The notes under the pieces were generated by a model. That model saw only the letters and a program-made list of their open reading frames with translations, was not told where the DNA came from and ran no database searches. From Amoebophrya sp. A120 (lineage: Eukaryota > Sar > Dinophyceae > Syndiniales > Amoebophryaceae), in the NCBI GenBank assembly GCA_905178155.1, contig CAJINV010000003.1:331091-395090 (forward strand): a stretch of DNA of 64,000 nucleotides. Reading direction: 5' to 3'. The translations under genes and the position numbers were made by a program. Positions within the stretch are counted from its first letter, which is position 1. Every line of letters begins with the position of its first letter. Below are positions 57,101 to 64,000 of this stretch, one piece after another.

Positions 57101-57220
57101 AACTTTCCCTGGTTCCAGGAAACCCTGCATGTCTTCCGAAGAATATACAACACAACGAGTGCCGCGGGCGGGGCTGGTCATGTTGGTAGGAGTACAGAAC
57201 CCGGCAAGACGCGGAAATAA
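54142..57220 (+). CDS. SAM-dependent methyltransferase-like protein with a Cys-rich secreted-type N terminus, six exons
   Basis: Exons 54142-54350, 55493-55520, 55675-55807, 56092-56141, 56298-56499 and 56655-57220 total 1188 nt, or 395 residues. All five introns are introners, from families I, A and J. A hydrophobic segment at about 43-60 (ALAALLFYFSVLF before TETRA) suggests a signal peptide or anchor. A Cys-rich region follows (FCWVGGVSWSDCC, EACWTGEFTFERCC). A second hydrophobic stretch SALFLVLLLRL occurs near residue 150. The C-terminal half is a class I methyltransferase: motif I VLDLGCGVGYYVRD at about 219-232, LVLGVDGNPD, FDVVMSLEVAEHIP and HLLVLSWGNQ. The methyl acceptor is unknown. 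An upstream in-frame ATG at 54127 is possible; 54142 is chosen because it is the ATG shared with the duplicate. Confidence 0.82.
54351..55487. mobile_element. Introner I1, long foldback element (1137 bp)
   Basis: It begins TATTCAGGGAAAATTTGTCA and ends TGACAAATTTTCCCTGAATA, with perfect inverted ends extending through CCGTCACCGTTTTGGCATATT. The duplication TGGGT is exact (54346-54350 and 55488-55492), and the empty site is present once at 53155-53159. Much of the interior is also inverted: CTCCAGAAGGTCC near 54571 pairs with GGACCTTCTGGAG near 55258. A near-perfect hairpin sits at the centre (54867-54970). Removing 1142 bp joins HFCWV to GGVSWSDCC, exactly as in the uninterrupted copy. No transposase frame was recognised. 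Confidence 0.93.
54867..54970. repeat. Central palindrome of introner I1
   Basis: The arms GCATTTTGCAAGGTATGGTG and CACCATACCGCGCAAAATGC flank a core containing TTCTTGCAGCTGCAAGAA. The two halves complement over about 50 bp each with few mismatches. Confidence 0.85.
55521..55669 (+). mobile_element. Introner A8 with an empty-site counterpart (149 bp)
   Basis: This is a family A element beginning TATCCTGTGCAAAAGTATCG and ending CTTTTGCAGTTCATA. The duplication GCTGC is exact (55516-55520 and 55670-55674). The duplicate at 53183-53187 has one GCTGC in the same context (GACTGCTGCGACACGGGTGG), so the insertion and its duplication are directly visible. Removing 154 bp gives SWSDCCDTGGAFG. Confidence 0.96.
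55808..56086. mobile_element. Introner J1 (279 bp)
   Basis: It begins TATCCTGAGTAAAAACGTAC and ends GTACGTTTTTACTCAGGATA, with perfect inverted ends extending over CCACACCAGAGT. The duplication GACGT is exact (55803-55807 and 56087-56091). Removing 284 bp gives NLKTTSHEEMEESLRK in frame. Confidence 0.93.
56142..56292 (-). mobile_element. Introner A9, reverse orientation (151 bp)
   Basis: This is family A in reverse: left TATGCATTGCAAAAGTATCG, right CGATACTTTTGCACAGGATA. The duplication TGGAG is exact (56137-56141 and 56293-56297). Removing 156 bp gives SLTVVENRTMSAHSS in frame. Confidence 0.93.
56500..56649 (+). mobile_element. Introner A10 (150 bp)
   Basis: This is a family A element beginning TATCCTGTGCAAAAGCATCG and ending GCTTTTGCATTGCATA. 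The duplication TTTGA is exact (56495-56499 and 56650-56654). Removing 155 bp gives LVHTGLMPLLQKYNARS, leading straight into the methyltransferase motif. Confidence 0.94.
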
Positions 57221-57777
57221 TCCTTTTGCCGATTGAGATTGTAAAAGAAAAATGTGTAGCTGCTGATATGCTAGCTAGCAGCTAGTACAGCGTTGCGCGT
57301 GCTGTTGCTTGTTCCGGACAGCATTAAAATCGACAGAAGTGCTAGTGCTCGCACATGCAGTGGCATTTTCGCAGCGCTAACCCAAACTCTTTCTCTTTGC
57401 AAAACGCAACATATGCAACGCGGGAACCTTTTCAATGAGCTAGTCGCTTGCGCTGATGGTGATGTTAAAGAGAATGCAGTGGTGGCTCGCGCCGAAAAAT
57501 ACACGAGGATGAGGATCAAGAAGGGTCTTTGACTCCGGTGAAATGTAGTTTTACGGAAATGTCAATTGAGGGATAATATAGGAGAGACTTCATCACTTTT
57601 GCTGATCGCCATGATTGATGGGTGGCTGGCGCAAACCGAAATCAGGAGAGCAGAAGAATGTTACAAGCGACTGTAGGCTTATGCGCTAGAACCAAGTGTG
57701 AGTGTCTAATAAGCAAAAGCAAACACATAGCTGCTCCACCTCCTGTGTGATAATAGACACACAGCACGAACAAATTA
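57221..57777. other. Intergenic stretch, no gene recognised
   Basis: Short frames only. The last 60 bp (AGACACACAGCACGAACAAA and flanks) are homologous to the region just upstream of the full RidA gene. Confidence 0.6.
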
Positions 57778-57907
57778 TGCCTCGTGTGACGACGTCTCAG
57801 ATCGAAGCGAGCTTGCGTGGCCTGGGACTGGCCCTGCCGTCTCCCGCCGCACCCGCCGCTAACTACATTCCTTACTCACGGAACGCCGGGCCACTTCAGC
57901 TCGTCTG
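57778..57907 (+). pseudogene. Truncated 5' copy of the RidA gene, uninterrupted
   Basis: It encodes MPRVTTSQIEASLRGLGLAL, then PSPAAPAANYIP, matching the start of the full gene at 59959 with its first two exons already contiguous. It then diverges and stops after 43 codons. The target CTGGG occurs once (57822-57826), an empty site for introner G1. It is a remnant of a local duplication or of a processed copy. Confidence 0.75.
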
Positions 57908-58660
57908 AGATCCCAAAAAGATCCTATCAAGATCCTGGCCGCTGGGCTACTTCCGCGCCCCGAAATTACGAATCAGGCCCAATGTTTTGGCCTTCGCTTT
58001 GCCTCCTTTGTATAGCAAATTCGCGCGGCCTTTTCTGGGCGTGTCGCATAGCTGCCGAGCCTATCCCGAGAGCGGCCCTGTTTGGGAAGCGCGATTCTTT
58101 TTCCTCTTGCGGGGGTATGTCGGTACTTTACGGCCACGCAAAACTTGGCGCGGGCCAGCCGTTAGGGAACGCGCCGCCCGCCGCGGCCAGCATGTCCTTT
58201 TGCCCCCCCTGTCTGGTGTGCTTCTGTAGTTTTTTCGTGGTAGTCTTGGCCATTGGGAAGGGGGTGGCGCAGAGGTGTTTCGACTGCAGGCATTCTGTTT
58301 GCCCAGCATCCGGGAGCGCGCAGAGAGGCGATGGCCTTTGGCGCGATGCGGTGGGTGCCAAGTGTTTTGCTTCTTGGGGTCGCGGGGATCGGCAGGCCAA
58401 CCCTGCAGAAAGCATGTCAAGCAAGGGTGGGAGTTGTCTCCCCGCGGCACAATTTTCGTACTCAGGAGCATTTCCCAGTGGAATTCGGCCGGGCATGGGG
58501 CCACTTTCCGGAGTTCATGGCCGCCGCCTCCATTTTCAAAAGTTCCGATCAAATGCCGATCAAGGTCCTCTCACATGCCTCTTTTTTTGCGCCGCCAAAT
58601 CCATAGATTCTAGTCGGGGGAGAGGCCAGGAGAAGCGGCAAAAAAAGTGTCCTCTGGACA

Positions 58661-58728
58661 GGATCTTGATCGGAACTTGATCGGAACTTTATCGGATCTT
58701 GAACGGAACTTTTTAGGAACTTTTTTCT
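58661..58728. repeat. Degenerate short repeats
   Basis: Several imperfect units of the form TTGATCGGAACTT / TTTATCGGATCTT / TTGAACGGAACTT follow each other; related TCGGATCC words recur near 58778-58800. Confidence 0.65.
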
Positions 58729-59387
58729 CGCCTCTGATGCTTTTGCCATACCGCCGTGATTGGAGACTTTGAACCTTGGTCGGATCCTTAGTCGGATCCT
58801 TTGTTCGGGGTTGCAGAAGTGGCCTTTCTACCCTTGAAGCCCGTGCTTTTTCTTTGATTTAACAAATTCAGCGGGTTCGTTTTTGAATCAAAAAAAAAAC
58901 TCGCTTTGGGGCTAATGCGCCGTCTTTTGGTGGACCATTTCCGACCTGGCCTTGCCCTCGGGCTCGGGTATTTCTGGGCCATGGAAGCGGGATGGACCCT
59001 GCGGACGGGGGCATGCAATTCCGTCCATTGCCGGGCCCCAGATTGTTCCGCGTGGCGCCAGGGCTTTTACAACCGCGCGACCACTCGTTCGCCCTTGTTG
59101 GGCGTGGTTATTCGTCACTGCCAGCAAGCTAGCACCTGCGGCACCGCCCGTGGGGCGTCTGGCCCTTTCTCACATCCACCATGCCATCGTGTAACGCGCG
59201 TTACGCGAGCGGTCTATGCTTCCCGTTCGTCTGCAAGTTGTGGCAGAGGCTACAGAGGGGCGGGCGCTCCGAATCTTTCCGACCCCTCCCCCTGGAGTGT
59301 CGAGGGTGATCTTTCCAGGATCTTAATGGGACCTCAGGGCGTCGACTGTGGCCCGCCGCACCCGCCGCTAACTACATTCCGTTGACC

Positions 59388-59894
59388 GTTACTGTTGTCG
59401 AGGCAAAACCTTTATCCCGCGGGGTAAGGGAATGGGTTGTCAGAGGGGCCTCTCTTCCTCCGTCAGCGGGGTTGTCAGGTTTTTGCGGTCTGACGACCTA
59501 CGTTCGCACGTTCGGCCCGTTGTTGTCTCCGACGGTTTCGAGTTATAAAAGTTATGGTTTGTGTGATAAGGAGGCGGAACGGGCCTAGCGAAGCGGCCCG
59601 GGTTGCCGACGCCGGAACACAAAGCGGATTTTTATAAAGAGACACCCCCTTCCTACCGGTCGCTGTTGTTGTGGTCCCGGGAAGACCTAAAACTCGACCC
59701 AAAGAATTCAAATCGGTTCAAGTTTCAAGTAAAAATTTTTCCCGCCCTTCCCTCCCTTTATTTCTCGTTACTGTTGTCGGTACAAACCCCTTATCCCGCG
59801 GGGTAAGGGAGTGGGTTGTCAGGTTTTTGCGGTCTGACGACCTACGTTCGCACGTTCGGCCCGTTGTTGTCTCCGACGGTTTCGAGTTATAAAA
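59388..59894. repeat. Direct repeat pair of about 125-160 bp
   Basis: Copies at 59388-59550 and 59767-59894 share TTATCCCGCGGGGTAAGGG, TTGTCAGGTTTTTGCGGTCT, GACGACCTACGTTCGCACGT and CTCCGACGGTTTCGAGTTAT. The first copy has about 25 extra bases. The second ends about 65 bp before the RidA start codon. Confidence 0.8.
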
Positions 59895-59958
59895 TAAAAC
59901 ATGACATAGCAGCTCTTCCTGTCCCTGTGTAATATTAGATACATAGCACAAACAAATT

Positions 59959-61434
59959 ATGCCGCGTGTGACGACGTCTCAGATCGAAGCGAGCTTGCGT
60001 GCCCTGGGTACTAAGTGGAAAAATGTCTGCAGCAAAAAAAAACAAAATTGGTAGTGCAGTTTGTGCCCTTCTCTTCTCGCCCGGACTGCAGCGCGCTGGC
60101 GAGCGCCGTGGACTCCATGCTGGGGAGCTTGGCCGTGGTGCTGTGCTCCATTTTTCCTGCGTCGGTGCTCAAAGCTCCCGCGCGAGCTTGAAGGTCCCCC
60201 AGTAGTCAGCCCAGGCCTTAGTCCTCATACTTCTCGTTCTGGAAAGTAGTTGCTTTTGTCATGCTCCTGTCCAGCATGCCGCGAACCTCAGCCAGGTACT
60301 TGGGCGTAAAGCCCCTCCCGCCAAAAGTGGCAATTTGTAATGCGGGTCTCGCATTACAAATGGCCTTTTCTTGTGACTCGTTCTGGGTCAGCTTTCCGGG
60401 CCGGGTCACAAATCTGAGGCCCTGCATCAGCAGAATGCCGTGCTGTAAGGGTTCAGATTTGTGATGCAAAACGTGGCTCCGCCAAAAACGTCTGCACCTC
60501 GTCACTGAGGTCCCCAAGTGGAGGTGCAGAGCCTCTTCTTCAGCAAATTCAACTCATTCTCAAACAAGACAGGCACTAGGTAAATCGTCTGGAATCAGGA
60601 GGGAGTGTGGGAACTTGAAGAACTACAACTGCGAACCCGGGTGGACGACGTCCACCGATACCGACGCACCGAGTCCCTCGGTGGCTGAGCTGTCTCCTCT
60701 GCTTCGTCGGCCGAGGCCTTGCCGGAATACCTGGCCTACCCATTTCCTTGATTTCGTTTCATTGTGAAAAAAAATAAACACCCAAGAAGGTGCCCAAAAA
60801 TGTAGGATGCAAAAATTTTGATTTTTTTAGCTGCAGACATTTTTCAGTTTAGTACTGGGACTGGCCCTGCCGTCTCCCGCCGCACCCGCCGCTAACTACA
60901 TTCCGTTCACGAAAGTTGGCCCTCTGGTGTTTGTGAGTGGCCAGATCCCAAAGTTACCCGACGGAACCATGCACAAGGGGAAAGTTGGAGACTCGTACAC
61001 GGTGGAGAGAGCACAGGAAGCCGCACGGGTATGCGCCCTAAACATCGTAGCACAGATAAAGGAAGCCTGCAAAGATGGGGAATTGGCACAGGTAGACTTT
61101 TCATAGGATCACTACTTTTATCATCTGAAGGAAGCAGCGGCGGGCAACATCGCTGTTCTTAGATTGGTGATGATGAAGATGAAAGAGGAATCAAAGCAGC
61201 TACCTTCGCCTTTCCTGAAAAACTCAGGTGAAGAAAATAGTGAAGCTGGAAGGATTCGTGTCGTGCGGTGCGGAGTTTACCGAGCACCCAGAAGTGATCA
61301 ATGGGGCGAGCGACCTGCTTGTTGACCTATTTGGCCCAGATGTCGGACCGCACTCGCGATTCGCTGTAGGCTGTGCCAGTCTTCCGCGGGGTGTTCCCGT
61401 GGAGATCGGGGCCGTCGTCGAGCTCGATGGATAA
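59959..61434 (+). CDS. RidA family (YjgF/YER057c/UK114) protein, three exons
   Basis: Exons 59959-60008, 60860-61091 and 61228-61434 total 489 nt, or 162 residues. The product has the RidA pattern: GPLVFVSGQIPKLPDGTMHK, GKVGDSYTVERAQEAARVCA, NIVAQIKEAC, VKLEGFVSCGAEFTEHPEVI, NGASDLLVDLFG, GPHSRFAVGCASLPRGVPVE and a C-terminal EIGAVVELDG. RidA proteins hydrolyse reactive enamine/imine intermediates released by PLP enzymes; the expected catalytic-site Arg is present in HSRFAVG. Length fits the eukaryotic/plant-like members. Intron 1 is introner G1 and intron 2 (61092-61227) is GT-AG. ATG 59959 is supported by the duplicated copy at 57778, which shares the start and upstream bases. Confidence 0.9.
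60009..60854. mobile_element. Introner G1 (846 bp) with an empty-site counterpart
   Basis: It begins TACTAAGTGGAAAAATGTCT then GCAGCAAAAAAAA, and ends TTTTTTTAGCTGCAGACATT then TTTCAGTTTAGTA, inverted ends of about 40 bp. The duplication CTGGG is exact (60004-60008 and 60855-60859), and the empty site is at 57822-57826. Removing 851 bp gives SLRALGLALPSPAAPA, as in the uninterrupted copy. The interior holds GGCAATTTGTAATGCGGGTC beside GCATTACAAATGGCC, a small palindrome like those inside the short introners. No transposase frame was recognised. Confidence 0.93.
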
Positions 61435-62245
61435 AGGAAGATAGATTTCATGGCTGACGGCAAAAGTGACCAAGACCAACTTTTGAATTCTACGTACTGA
61501 CCTACAAGTAGCAGCTGCACAACATCAGAATCAAGAGGCATGATAGCGACGCAAGAAAAACTTTCAGTGACTCACAATGACCTGTGGCACAGTGATGTTA
61601 ACTACATCAAACGAATGAACTTTTCTCAGCGAGGATCATGTCAACAGAACAAACCTTTCAGCAAAGAACACGACTTTGTTGTGGATGAATTAGACGACGA
61701 AGACTCGTTCGTCGATCGAACAATTGGGGAGATGCTGTTGTCAATTTTTTCGCCAGCTCGGGGCTGGCCAGGTTTTCCTATCTTGTGAACAAACGATCTT
61801 TCCGTATTGTGCGCCGTCGATCTCTTTCCTTTTTCATTTACACCGTTTTTCTTTTTGCTCCGTCTCATTCTTTTTCTCGTCTAGGGTGCATTTTTCTCAT
61901 ATGAAGATTTTGTATGCTAAAAAAGTTGTCAGAGAATTAGAAGCAACTGAACTTTAGTACGTGCTAAAGGAAAAGTGCTAGTTTTGAAAGGTTAAGGTAG
62001 TAGTTATCAAATAAATTGTTCGAAGGAGATGATATATTGAATGCGTTCCACTCCATTCTTTTGATTGAATTAGCCGTGGCATTTCTATCGCAGTAGCAGC
62101 TGTACCTCCCCTAGAGGTCAAATCTCGAACATGACGTAGGTCGTGGTTTTCAGTCACACTGACTCCGTTACAACAAGGCCTGAACAAAGCGAACGAATAC
62201 TACAGATCTACAAGCACTACCCTTTTATTTCAACAACGATAAAAC
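61435..62245. other. Intergenic stretch, no gene recognised
   Basis: A frame at 61540-61788 (82 codons) starts with ATG but shows no recognisable features. The rest is AT-rich. Confidence 0.55.
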
Positions 62246-63196
62246 ATGCACTATCCTTCTCTAAGAGATCTTCAAATGAAATATCTGTCGCTGCCGCGCC
62301 CGCGCCTGGCCCTTCTTTCGTATCGTGGCGCCTCCGCTTTACGCAGAGGGGGGGGGGGGGTGCGCGGACGCACGGGACAAGGCGCTTCACTTCTCGGGGT
62401 ATTTTTTTCTGTCTCCCACGTTTTTGCCACTTTGGTAACCACCCACGACGCCGTAGGCTTCCCTGACGCCAACTCGATCAGCTCTATGCCGTATTATTAC
62501 TACAATTCTTCGTCGTTCGCAGACCTGCACTTGCACAGCCAGGATCGCCAGCTACCTTTGCTGCAGTCAGAAAACTTTGGAGCCGCTTTTGCAACAAATT
62601 GGACTGCCTGTGATGGTGTTGGAAGTGGTGCGACATACGTACTACAACACCAACAGAGCCTTCCGCATATGCTCGAACATCAGCCTTCAGTGTACGAGGC
62701 CGGCGGCCTAGAAACCGCGAGGGAGCCGACAAGCAGCGCCAATACGTTGAGGAAAAACGAAGAGGCCGAGCGGAACAATCCGGGCTTCAAGGCAATGTCG
62801 CAGCAGCTTTTTCATCTCGCGAGGGCTCGCCCTCGCGAGGTGCGAGGAGATGTTTGTCGACGTCAACGAGGGCGCCGCGGGCGGTTCCTTTCTCAGTCCA
62901 AAGCAGGCGCTAAAACTCCGGCAAATCATCACCAACAGCGTCCCGCTGCAACGCCCATATTTTTGAGCGACGCCGACCGGGAAAAGCCAGGTTGGGAGGC
63001 ATCTACGCGGCAGCTACAGCCTTTTCACGCGAGAAGTGCGCCGCGCGGTAGAAGAGCGCTTCCCCGCCGCCAACGGAGGCACGAGCGGTTTCTTCCTTTT
63101 TCCAAAGCAGGCGCTCTCCGGGCGGATCTCGATTTCGTCGACCAGGTCTCGTCAACGGCCAGCTCCCATTCCGAAACTGGTATACATAGAAGTTAG
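62246..63196 (+). CDS. Poorly defined ORF (hypothetical)
   Basis: This is an open frame of 316 codons with no domain. It contains a G10 run near 62346 that is prone to error or slippage. Another frame between about 62850 and 62965 reads more like protein (EEMFVDVNEGAAGGSFLSPK, then QALKLRQIITNSV) and recurs in variant form near 63080 (NGGTSGFFLFPKQALSG). The true gene may therefore use a different frame or splicing. The boundaries are not reliable. Confidence 0.3.
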   Translation: MHYPSLRDLQMKYLSLPRPRLALLSYRGASALRRGGGGVRGRTGQGASLLGVFFSVSHVFATLVTTHDAVGFPDANSISSMPYYYYNSSSFADLHLHSQDRQLPLLQSENFGAAFATNWTACDGVGSGATYVLQHQQSLPHMLEHQPSVYEAGGLETAREPTSSANTLRKNEEAERNNPGFKAMSQQLFHLARARPREVRGDVCRRQRGRRGRFLSQSKAGAKTPANHHQQRPAATPIFLSDADREKPGWEASTRQLQPFHARSAPRGRRALPRRQRRHERFLPFSKAGALRADLDFVDQVSSTASSHSETGIHRS

Positions 63197-63215
63197 AATT
63201 TATGTGTAAATCATA

Positions 63216-63857
63216 ATGCTTTCTCGGTTTTGTTACGAGGGGTGTGCAGTTTTTCTTTTTTCGTTTTCTCAGTCATGGGCAGAAAGACGTTCAAATGGAC
63301 ATCCATCTCAAAGTCTCACCAGTTTCTGTTCGCAGGATTTTCGTTTGCAGGATTTTATAAAAACATTTTACAAAGCAGGCACGAGACCTTCCGCCAACGG
63401 CCAGCCTCTACTCCCTGCTGTCGCACGGCCGCTGCGGAGGGTACAGCGGTGCGCAGACCTCGGAAGCTTGGTCAGACCGTTGGAGAGCGAAGTGGGCTTG
63501 CATACTCTTGGACATCGCAGCTTTATCCCGGTTGCGCCGATTGGCGTGGCCGGAACTACATACCAGGAGGGGCATGGAGAACTAGGAATCGGCGTCAGCT
63601 CTGCCAACGGCCACCTTAATAGCTCTGCCACCGGATTGCTCGCATGTCCGCCGCTTTTCTCGGAAGAGATCGAGCTGGAGCTCGGTTCTTTCCTTCTGCC
63701 ACCGGCCTGGAGCGCCCGGGACTTCTCTACAACGGCACTCTCTAGCGCAGCCACTGACATCGGGGACTCAAGTTCAACGGAAGACCTGCCAGTCTTCGCC
63801 AGCGCCGCACGCAGTGATGTTCGCCCTGCTTCTGACAGAGAACACAAGTGGAAATGA
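63216..63857 (+). CDS. Poorly defined ORF near the window end (hypothetical)
   Basis: This is an open frame of 213 codons with no recognisable domain, Ser/Ala/Pro-rich. An alternative frame over 63370-63575 (SHGRCGGYSGAQTSEAWSDR, then WRAKWACILLDIAALSRL) is equally plausible. It may belong with the preceding ORF as one multi-exon gene. Confidence 0.28.
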   Translation: MLSRFCYEGCAVFLFSFSQSWAERRSNGHPSQSLTSFCSQDFRLQDFIKTFYKAGTRPSANGQPLLPAVARPLRRVQRCADLGSLVRPLESEVGLHTLGHRSFIPVAPIGVAGTTYQEGHGELGIGVSSANGHLNSSATGLLACPPLFSEEIELELGSFLLPPAWSARDFSTTALSSAATDIGDSSSTEDLPVFASAARSDVRPASDREHKWK

Positions 63858-64000
63858 CAAGAACAACAAGCGCCGACCTGATAGATGAAGAACGAGCACT
63901 GCGTTGCAGTTGCACGTAACGAGCGCTGGCGCTGCCAGTGTGAGCCATGCGCGGATAATCATTGTGCAGGAAAAAAAAAAGATATAAGAAAATAATATTA

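Larger units (their letters stand above)
57908..59958. other. Anomalous GC-rich segment between the two RidA 5' copies
   Basis: Composition changes sharply after 57907. No coding frame has recognisable features. The segment contains a third scrap of RidA exon 2 (about 59354-59383, GCACCCGCCGCTAACTACAT), short degenerate repeats built on GATCGGAACTT (58661-58728) and a longer direct repeat (59388-59550 and 59767-59894). Confidence 0.6.

Noticed and set aside
60330-60360. A nested short introner inside G1 (palindrome around GGCAATTTGTAATGCGGGTC)
   Set aside because: Only the shared inner motif is present. There are no family ends and no 5-bp duplication, so it is part of G1 rather than a separate element.

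Overview
The window looks like nuclear DNA of a small-genome alveolate. The best fit is a parasitic syndinian dinoflagellate of the Amoebophrya type. This is inferred from gene structure, not from a marker gene. All confident genes lie on the + strand. They are separated by roughly 0.4-2 kb of unremarkable DNA, except for a tentative pair near 8 kb. Several genes have ordinary GT-AG introns. Most introns, however, are non-canonical, transposon-like introner elements. Introners with terminal inverted repeats and target duplications are, from memory, a known feature of Amoebophrya.

The main content is 34 introner elements in ten genes. I sort them by end sequence into ten families, with labels of my own (A to J). 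Every element starts with TA, ends with TA, has inverted-repeat ends and is flanked by a 5-bp direct repeat (27 exact, 7 with mismatches). In every case, removing the element plus one copy of the 5-bp repeat restores an open frame, and all the spliced coding sequences add up to whole codons. Family A (about 140-166 bp) has ends like TATCCTGTGCAAAAGTATCG or TATGCATTGCAAAAG. Family B (about 250-456 bp) has ends like TATCAAATGCAAAAATGTC. Family E has ends like TATGGCGTTCTCAAATG. Families C, D, F, G, H, I and J have 1-3 members each. Three insertions can be compared with a duplicated, uninterrupted copy of the same target inside this window (53.1 kb against 54.3-55.7 kb, and 57.8 kb against 60.0-60.9 kb). 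These empty sites show directly that the elements are insertions with a 5-bp target duplication.

Layout: 0-3.7 kb ankyrin-repeat gene with 7 introners, truncated by the window edge. 4.1-6.0 kb multi-pass membrane protein. 6.5-7.3 kb putative secreted Ser-rich protein. 8.0-8.9 kb tentative small multi-exon gene, with a tentative minus-strand coding segment beside it. 9.6-13.4 kb second ankyrin-type gene with 5 introners. 14.1-17.2 kb acidic protein with one canonical intron. 18.1-20.6 kb non-canonical poly(A) polymerase-like nucleotidyltransferase. 21.6-23.5 kb TPR protein. 24.3-27.0 kb SET-domain protein. 27.7-31.1 kb putative secreted protein. 34.2-36.2 kb EamA/DMT-type transporter. 37.1-44.1 kb a striking cytochrome b5 / DUF1501 / DUF1800 fusion with 7 introners. 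46.0-50.2 kb SNF1/AMPK alpha-type kinase with UBA-like and KA1 regions. 51.6-52.4 kb membrane protein. 52.7-57.2 kb tandem duplication of the 5' part of a methyltransferase gene, the full copy carrying 5 introners. 57.8-61.4 kb RidA (YjgF/UK114) gene with its 5' end duplicated, a GC-rich anomalous segment between the copies and an 846-bp introner. 62.2-63.9 kb poorly defined ORFs.

The genes do not form a pathway. What unites the window is repeated invasion of coding sequence by several element families that the gene-expression machinery must remove precisely. The exon models are my own reconstructions from reading frame and direct repeats; transcripts would be needed to confirm them.
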